Origin: Pseudomonas sp. BSw22131
Lineage (GTDB): Bacteria > Pseudomonadota > Gammaproteobacteria > Pseudomonadales > Pseudomonadaceae
Direction: 5' to 3'
Assembly (NCBI RefSeq): GCF_026810445.1
Contig: NZ_CP113949.1
Location: 4,030,001 to 4,094,000, forward strand
DNA: 64,000 bases
Shown: positions 59,096 through 64,000 of the stretch, one piece after another
Numbering within the stretch: position 1 is the stretch's first letter
Layout of the letters: each line of letters begins with the position of its first letter
Program-made: the position numbers and the translations under genes
Notes under the pieces: model-generated
Database searches by the model: none
Told to the model about the DNA's origin: nothing
Seen by the model: the letters and a program-made list of their open reading frames with translations, nothing else

Positions 59096-59187
59096 TGCAG
59101 GAGCGCACTTGCCCGCAATAGCGTCGGTACGTTCGATAGATTTACATCGAAAGATCCGACCCCTTCACGGGCAACCGCACTCCTACA
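59096..59187. repeat. REPIN-like inverted repeat pair
   Basis: TGCAGGAGCGCACTTGCCCG (59096-59115) and an inverted partner (CGGGCAACCGCACTCCTACA at 59168-59187) face each other around about 50 bases. Organisation matches the one at 1416 with different core sequence. It lies downstream of bolA and upstream of trhO on the same strand. Confidence 0.65.
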
Positions 59188-59200
59188 CAATCACCACTCG

Positions 59201-59497
59201 TTACGCATGCCCGCCCGCGCAGGTTGGGGACGTCGGCACGATGCCGGCTTCCGACCACTCCTGCGGGGTGTAAGTATGCAGCGCCAAGGCATGGAACTCG
59301 CCCATGAGGCCGCCCAAAAGGCCATAGACCTTCTGGTGCCGCTTCACGAGGTTGAGCCCTGCAAACTGGTCACTGACCAGAATCGCCTTGTAGTGAGTTT
59401 CATCACCACGGCTGTGCATGTGGCTTTCATTCAGCACCTCAAGGTGCTGCGGCTGAAAGACCGACAGCGCAGATTCGATTCGCTGTTGCATGCTCAT
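59201..59497 (-). CDS. bolA: BolA family protein
   Basis: A 98-residue protein with the BolA/KH-like fold: EVLNESHMHSRGDETHYKAI, then the FAGLNLVKRHQKVYGLL region with the conserved His for iron-sulfur binding with monothiol glutaredoxin, and HALALHTYTPQEW. It influences morphology and stress response. ATG 59497 used; 59491 also possible. It follows the DUF2059 gene by 15 bases. Confidence 0.93.
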   Translation of the reverse strand: MSMQQRIESALSVFQPQHLEVLNESHMHSRGDETHYKAILVSDQFAGLNLVKRHQKVYGLLGGLMGEFHALALHTYTPQEWSEAGIVPTSPTCAGGHA

Positions 59498-59512
59498 GGA
59501 GGACTTCGCTAC

Positions 59513-60046
59513 TTATGGCTTTTTGGCAGGAGCAGGCACTGCGGCAGGTTTGCCAGCAGGCGCCAGTTCAGTGGTCATGTCAGCCAGCAGCTTGTTGACA
59601 ACAGGCACAGCGCTTTCGAGCTTGCTCTGGGTCAGTTGGGCCGATTGCTGAGTCAGCTCAGGCATTTTGGTCAGCACTTTCTTGCCCAGTGGCGACTCGT
59701 AGAATGCCACCAGATCCTTCAACTCTTTCTCAGTGAAGTTGGAGGTGTAGAGCTTGACCATGTCCGGTTGCAGCTTGTTCCAGCCAATGGCTTGGTCCAG
59801 CGCAGCGTTGGCCTTGGCCTGGTAGGTTTCCAGGGTCGCTTGCTTGGAGGCAGGCGCCTTGGTTTCGGCAAAGCGCTGAGCGAACATTTGCTGCACTTGC
59901 ATGTAGACCGGCGTGCCCAACTTGTCGGCGTGAGCCAGTTTGAGGAACGTCATAGCGCTGGCTTCATGGCTGGCGGTATCGGCGAGAACCTGGCCGCTGG
60001 CACATACCAGCGCAACCGCAGCACAGATGGCACGAATACGGGTCAT
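59513..60046 (-). CDS. DUF2059 family exported protein
   Basis: A 177-residue protein with signal peptide (cleavage about residue 22, GQVLA-DTAS), a helical DUF2059 domain including YTSNFTEKELKDLVAFY and ESPLGKKVLTKMPEL, and a Pro/Ala tail. Periplasmic, unknown function. Divergent from fumC across 248 bases, which hold promoters and a small GAACCC/GGGTTC hairpin (60237-60252) in the fumC leader. Confidence 0.88.
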   Translation of the reverse strand: MTRIRAICAAVALVCASGQVLADTASHEASAMTFLKLAHADKLGTPVYMQVQQMFAQRFAETKAPASKQATLETYQAKANAALDQAIGWNKLQPDMVKLYTSNFTEKELKDLVAFYESPLGKKVLTKMPELTQQSAQLTQSKLESAVPVVNKLLADMTTELAPAGKPAAVPAPAKKP

Positions 60047-60294
60047 CGAGTTTCCTTTCTAGCTTACGAGGCAGAACCCCAAGACCGGTTATTCTGCGCC
60101 CCTTTTTGCATTGCGCTCAACCCCCGACCCTACGAGCGGTTAAATCGCCTGTCGATCCAGCCCTGTTTTTGCACCCCTTCAGACACGGTTTTGACGCACT
60201 ATGTCGGCGCGCATTCTTTTCAAGTAAACCTGCGGGGAACCCGCTTGGGTTCTCAGGGCCTAAATCTCGCAATCGACCTTAAGGAGAGAGACCA

Positions 60295-61689
60295 GTGAGC
60301 CGTACCGAAACCGACAGCATAGGTCCGATCGAAGTCCCGGAAGACGCTTACTGGGGCGCACAGACCCAACGTTCGTTGATCAATTTTGCAATTGGTCAGG
60401 AACACATGCCACTGCCACTGCTGCATGCACTGGCACTGATCAAGAAGGCCGCGGCGCGCGTCAACGACCGTAACGGAGATCTGCCTGCGGACATCGCCCG
60501 CCTTATTGAGCAATCGGCTGATGAGGTGCTGGGCAACAAGCTCGACGACCAGTTCCCACTCGTAGTCTGGCAGACCGGCAGTGGCACACAGAGCAACATG
60601 AACGTCAATGAAGTGATCGCCGGACGGGCCAACGAGCTTGCAGGCAAAGGCCGCGGCGGCAAGAGCCCGGTCCACCCCAACGACCATGTCAATCGCTCGC
60701 AAAGCTCCAACGACTGCTTCCCCACAGCCATGCATATCGCCGTGGCCCAAGCGATCAAAGACCAACTGCTGCCCGCCGTCACCGAGCTGTCGGCAGGCAT
60801 CGCTGAACAATCCTCGCGCCACATGAGGCTGGTCAAAACCGGCCGCACGCACATGATGGACGCGACGCCGATCACCTTCGGCCAGGAATTGTCCGCCTAC
60901 GTCGCGCAACTGGACTACGCCGAAAAAGCCATCCGTAACGCACTCCCCGCCGTTTACGAGCTGGCCCAAGGCGGCACGGCTGTCGGCACGGGGCTGAATT
61001 CACCTCACGGTTTTGCTGAAGCCATTGCTGCGGAACTCGCCGCGCTGTCCGGGTTGCCATTTGTAACGGCACCCAACAAATTCGCCGCCCTCGCCGGGCA
61101 TGAACCGCTGACGGCGATGTCAGGTGCGCTGAAAACCCTTGCCGTGACGCTGATGAAAATCGCCAACGACCTGCGCCTGCTGGGATCAGGCCCTCGGGCA
61201 GGCTTGGCCGAGGTCAGGCTTCCGGCCAACGAGCCGGGCAGTTCTATCATGCCGGGCAAGGTCAACCCGACTCAGTGTGAAGCGTTGTCGATGCTTGCGT
61301 GCCAGGTGATGGGCAACGACGTGACCATCGGTATTGCGGCAAGTCAGGGACACCTGCAACTGAACGTCTACAAACCGGTGCTCATTCACAACATTCTGCA
61401 ATCGATCCGCCTGCTGGGCGACGGCTGCAGAAACTTCAATGAGCACTGCATCGCTGGCATGGAGCCGGATGCAGGCAAAATGGCCGAGCACCTGGAGCAA
61501 GGCCTGATGCTGGTCACCGCGCTTAACCCGCACATCGGTTACGACAAGTCTGCCCTCATTGCAAAAAAGGCTTACAGCGAAGGCCTGACGCTGCGTGAAG
61601 CGGCTCTGGCTTTGGGCTTTTTGACTGATGAGGAGTTCGACACCTGGGTCCGTCCCGAGAAGATGCTAGAGGCCGGAAGCAATGGTTGA
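60295..61689 (+). CDS. fumC: Fumarate hydratase class II
   Basis: A 464-residue iron-independent fumarase of the TCA cycle. Signatures: [27 protein letters not shown], catalytic region [11 protein letters not shown] and [16 protein letters not shown] start 60295 follows AAGGAGAGAG. The stop overlaps the next gene by eight bases. Confidence 0.96.
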   Translation: MSRTETDSIGPIEVPEDAYWGAQTQRSLINFAIGQEHMPLPLLHALALIKKAAARVNDRNGDLPADIARLIEQSADEVLGNKLDDQFPLVVWQTGSGTQSNMNVNEVIAGRANELAGKGRGGKSPVHPNDHVNRSQSSNDCFPTAMHIAVAQAIKDQLLPAVTELSAGIAEQSSRHMRLVKTGRTHMMDATPITFGQELSAYVAQLDYAEKAIRNALPAVYELAQGGTAVGTGLNSPHGFAEAIAAELAALSGLPFVTAPNKFAALAGHEPLTAMSGALKTLAVTLMKIANDLRLLGSGPRAGLAEVRLPANEPGSSIMPGKVNPTQCEALSMLACQVMGNDVTIGIAASQGHLQLNVYKPVLIHNILQSIRLLGDGCRNFNEHCIAGMEPDAGKMAEHLEQGLMLVTALNPHIGYDKSALIAKKAYSEGLTLREAALALGFLTDEEFDTWVRPEKMLEAGSNG

Positions 61690-62296
61690 TCCGATCAGTG
61701 GCGCCACCCCACTGGAAGGGTACGGCAAGCGCATCCTGATGATTTTCGGCACGCCGAAAAGCGTCAGCCTCTGCCACGCATTGGGCGAAGCGTACGCCCA
61801 GGGCGCGCGCAGCGAGGGGCATGTGGTGCGCATGCTCAAACTTGACGAAATGGAGTTCGACCCGGTGCTGCACGGCGGATACGACTCAAGCCAAACGCTG
61901 GAGCATGATTTGTTGCAGGCACAGCGCGAGATTCACTGGGCCGAGCATTTGGTGTTTGTTTATCCGGTCTGGTGGGGCGGCTTGCCAAGCCTGCTCAGCG
62001 GTTTCTTTGACCGGGTGTTAATGCCAGGCTTTGCGTTCAAAACCCATGGCCGCAAACACCCCTCCAACGAATTGCTGCGCGGCCGGACCGCCGAGCTACT
62101 CGTGACCATGGACACGCCGCGTCGCTACTTCCGCTGGATCTACGGCGCCCCGGCACATCGGCAGATGACCCGCACCATTCTTGAGTTTTGCGGGATCAAA
62201 ACCAAGCGCCTCACCGAATTTGCCCCGGTGCGCACCTCAACAGAAGAACAGCGCCAGCAATGGATCCGGCTTGCGGAATCGCTGGGTAAAAAGTGA
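61682..62296 (+). CDS. NAD(P)H-dependent flavodoxin-fold oxidoreductase
   Basis: A 204-residue quinone-reductase-like flavoprotein (MdaB/KefF group). [19 protein letters not shown] forms the flavin phosphate region; [19 protein letters not shown] and [12 protein letters not shown] are characteristic. It overlaps fumC by eight bases, so probably the second gene of that operon. Confidence 0.88.
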   Translation: MVDPISGATPLEGYGKRILMIFGTPKSVSLCHALGEAYAQGARSEGHVVRMLKLDEMEFDPVLHGGYDSSQTLEHDLLQAQREIHWAEHLVFVYPVWWGGLPSLLSGFFDRVLMPGFAFKTHGRKHPSNELLRGRTAELLVTMDTPRRYFRWIYGAPAHRQMTRTILEFCGIKTKRLTEFAPVRTSTEEQRQQWIRLAESLGKK

Positions 62297-62448
62297 GGTT
62301 CACCGCAGGCGCAGGCCTTGCTATTGGTTAGTCACAGCGATTCCTGCGAATTCGGTTTGTCAGGTAAGGCAGGCTGTCCGGGTTCAGGGCGAATGCGCAG
62401 CCCATCGCGTCCTCGCGTTGCGCGCGCGCCTACATTGATTACGTCCCG

Positions 62449-63411
62449 TCAGACCCGTGCCGCCATCCGCGCTTTTCTCGCTTTCATCCCGGCGATCAAT
62501 GAGGGCCCCAGCGCGGTCAACGCGGACCCCGCCACCACCATAACCGCTCCGCCGTAGCCCAACGCGTTTATCTCCTCAGCCTTCACATAATCGGGCCACA
62601 GCCAAGCGGCGACCGCCACCGACGCAAAGGTCACCAGCGGCGTCAACGCAAGGGTGGCGCTAACCCGCGATGCTTCCCAATGCGCCAGCGCCTCGGCAAA
62701 CGCGCCGTACGCCACCAGTGTGTTCAGACAACACGCCAGCAGCAGCCAGCCTTGCAAGGTCGAGAGTTGCAGCGCTTGCGCGGGATGCGCCCAAGGCGAA
62801 ACCAGCAATGCACAAAACAGGTAGATCACCATCATCACCTGCAAGGAATTCCACACCGTCAGCAGCTGCTTCTGACTCAAGCCGTAGAACGTCCACACGG
62901 CAGCAGCGAGAAAGACCGTCAGCACACCCGCCGTGTAATCGCTCAGCGAGGTGAACAGCTCCACCAAACGCTGATTGAAAAACAACGCGAAGCCCGTCAA
63001 CAACACCAGCAGCCCGAGAAACTGCCCCAGACCAAAGCGCTCCTTAAACACGAAGATGCTGCTGATCAGCAGTAAAATCGGGCCCATCTGAATCATCAAT
63101 TGGGTCGTGCCGGGGCTGAGCAAACGCAAGCCGATCAGATAGAGTACGTAATTGCCGACCAGGCCAAGGACAGCCATTGCCACCAGTACTTTGCCCTTGC
63201 GCCCGAGCACTTTGAAGCTGGGCAACTTGCCCACAGAGGCAAGCCATATAAAGAGCAGCGCGCCGGAAACAAAAAGTCGGAACCACGTCACCGTGACCGG
63301 GTCCATCACTAGTAGCACCTGTTTGAGTTTGATGGGCAAAATGCCCCAGAGCAAAGCAGTCAACAGTGCAAGTGACAGGCCGTATAACCAGCGGCCAGAC
63401 GAAATATGCAT
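62449..63411 (-). CDS. DMT-superfamily (EamA) transporter
   Basis: A 320-residue protein with ten membrane helices in two EamA repeats (ALLWGILPIKLKQVLLVMDP; AAAVWTFYGLSQKQLL). Probably a metabolite exporter; substrate unknown. ATG 63411 has AGGAAT upstream. Ends in a basic tail. The 152 bases downstream (62297-62448) hold nothing recognised. Confidence 0.88.
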   Translation of the reverse strand: MHISSGRWLYGLSLALLTALLWGILPIKLKQVLLVMDPVTVTWFRLFVSGALLFIWLASVGKLPSFKVLGRKGKVLVAMAVLGLVGNYVLYLIGLRLLSPGTTQLMIQMGPILLLISSIFVFKERFGLGQFLGLLVLLTGFALFFNQRLVELFTSLSDYTAGVLTVFLAAAVWTFYGLSQKQLLTVWNSLQVMMVIYLFCALLVSPWAHPAQALQLSTLQGWLLLACCLNTLVAYGAFAEALAHWEASRVSATLALTPLVTFASVAVAAWLWPDYVKAEEINALGYGGAVMVVAGSALTALGPSLIAGMKARKARMAARV

Positions 63412-63590
63412 GAAGATTCCTGATAAAAATGACAAGGGCGCCATTCTAGGCCTTGATCTGCCGGCGACACAGCTACAGTTCACCCCGCAGATCAGAGTAA
63501 AGTGCGCGGCGGCCATTTATGCGTAGCAATAATTACAGGCGCAACGACCTGTGCGGACCCACCACACCAGTGCAATTTCCGGGGAAGGTT

Positions 63591-63803
63591 ATGTTAGGCA
63601 AACGTGAACAAGATCCAAGCGCCACGTTGCATTTCCGCGCAGACCGCGTCTCGCTGGTCAACGGCATGTATTTCTTCAGTACCCGTGAAAACACGCTGGA
63701 AGGGCCTTTCCCCAGTCGCGACGAAGCGGCCAGGGAAACCGAGGCCTACATCAAGCGCATGCAAGGCCATAACCCTGAGCAATCCGCCGAACTGAACGGC
63801 TGA
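63591..63803 (+). CDS. DUF6316 family small protein
   Basis: A 70-residue protein (MLGKREQDPSATLHF, GMYFFSTRENTLEGPFPS), conserved among pseudomonads without known function. ATG 63591 with GGGGAAGG just upstream; the longer frame from 63519 is rejected. Confidence 0.8.
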   Translation: MLGKREQDPSATLHFRADRVSLVNGMYFFSTRENTLEGPFPSRDEAARETEAYIKRMQGHNPEQSAELNG

Positions 63804-63835
63804 CCCGGCGGTAGTCGCTGTCTGGAGCGAAGGCT

Positions 63836-64000
63836 TCAACAATGATTGCGTTGAAACGTTTGTTCGCCCATCGCGGCTATCTGCCCTTCGATCAGCGCAT
63901 CGAACGGTGCAAACAATGCGTCAAAGGATGTTTGCGGCTCTAGCGTATGAAGCGCATGGACAATCGCTTCCAGCGTTGACAAGGCATCCGGGCCAGGCGC
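63836..64000 (-). CDS. DTW-domain protein (tRNA aminocarboxypropyltransferase-like), C-terminal end only
   Basis: The last 54 residues of a gene running off the window: LSTLEAIVHALHTLEPQ, then FAPFDALIEGQIAAMG and stop at 63836-63838. The LSTLEA motif and helical tail are typical of DTW proteins (TapT family), which add aminocarboxypropyl groups to tRNA uridine. The family call rests on this C-terminal piece only. Confidence 0.6.
   Translation of the reverse strand, partial: APGPDALSTLEAIVHALHTLEPQTSFDALFAPFDALIEGQIAAMGEQTFQRNHC

Overview
The window is a chromosomal segment of a Pseudomonas, from the fluorescens/syringae side of the genus rather than P. aeruginosa. The evidence is the gyrA-serC-pheA-hisC-tyrA/aroA-cmk-rpsA-ihfB supraoperon, the mtnA / MTA deaminase-ubiG-mupP-yciK block, the fumC-DUF2059-bolA-trhO block, high-GC codon use, and GTAGGAGCG-type REP/REPIN repeats between genes. 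No rRNA, tRNA, insertion sequence, prophage or CRISPR array was recognised.

Layout. 0-5 kb: small conserved proteins, a GreA/GreB-like factor, an iron-sulfur photolyase-like protein, a DUF1003 membrane protein and the aldo/keto reductase DkgB. 5.1-13 kb: a FadR-type regulator followed by a complete peptide ABC importer (two ATPases, binding protein, two permeases) and a gamma-glutamyltransferase without a signal peptide. This looks like one operon for importing gamma-glutamyl or similar peptides and cleaving them in the cytosol. 13-13.8 kb: a repeat-rich gap. 13.8-21.6 kb: a DUF202 pair, two decayed diguanylate cyclases, galactose dehydrogenase with a DeoR regulator, an SDR and an amino-acid permease. 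22-27.4 kb: an RND adaptor and pump beside a two-component system that a deletion has collapsed into an out-of-frame response-regulator/histidine-kinase remnant. 27.6-30 kb: a TetR regulator, a FabF-type ketoacyl synthase and a ComEA-like protein.

30.2-35.2 kb: at the place where pseudomonads usually carry the O-antigen cluster (between ihfB and wbpM) only wbpV-wbpL-wbpM remain, enough to make and load a first sugar but with no flippase, polymerase or further transferases. 35.4-45.7 kb: the aromatic/serine/gyrA supraoperon. The tyrA-aroA fusion is abnormal. The prephenate dehydrogenase half is intact, but the EPSP synthase half has lost about 210 residues, essentially the whole first globular domain, while staying open and in frame. 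The cell should therefore need another aroA.

46-51 kb: methionine salvage (mtnA, MTA deaminase), ubiquinone methylation (ubiG), peptidoglycan recycling (mupP) and yciK. 51-55 kb: an intact TTG-started diguanylate cyclase, a haem-oxygenase-like diiron enzyme candidate and a PAS-GGDEF-EAL membrane protein. 55.5-64 kb: an ABC exporter, a DsbA-like protein, trhO, bolA, a DUF2059 protein, fumC, a flavodoxin-fold oxidoreductase, a DMT transporter, a DUF6316 protein and the cut-off end of a DTW-domain gene.

The most notable observations are the domain-excised AroA fused to TyrA, the collapsed two-component system beside the RND pump, the minimal O-antigen initiation module, and the degenerate 30-bp array running into a REP element.
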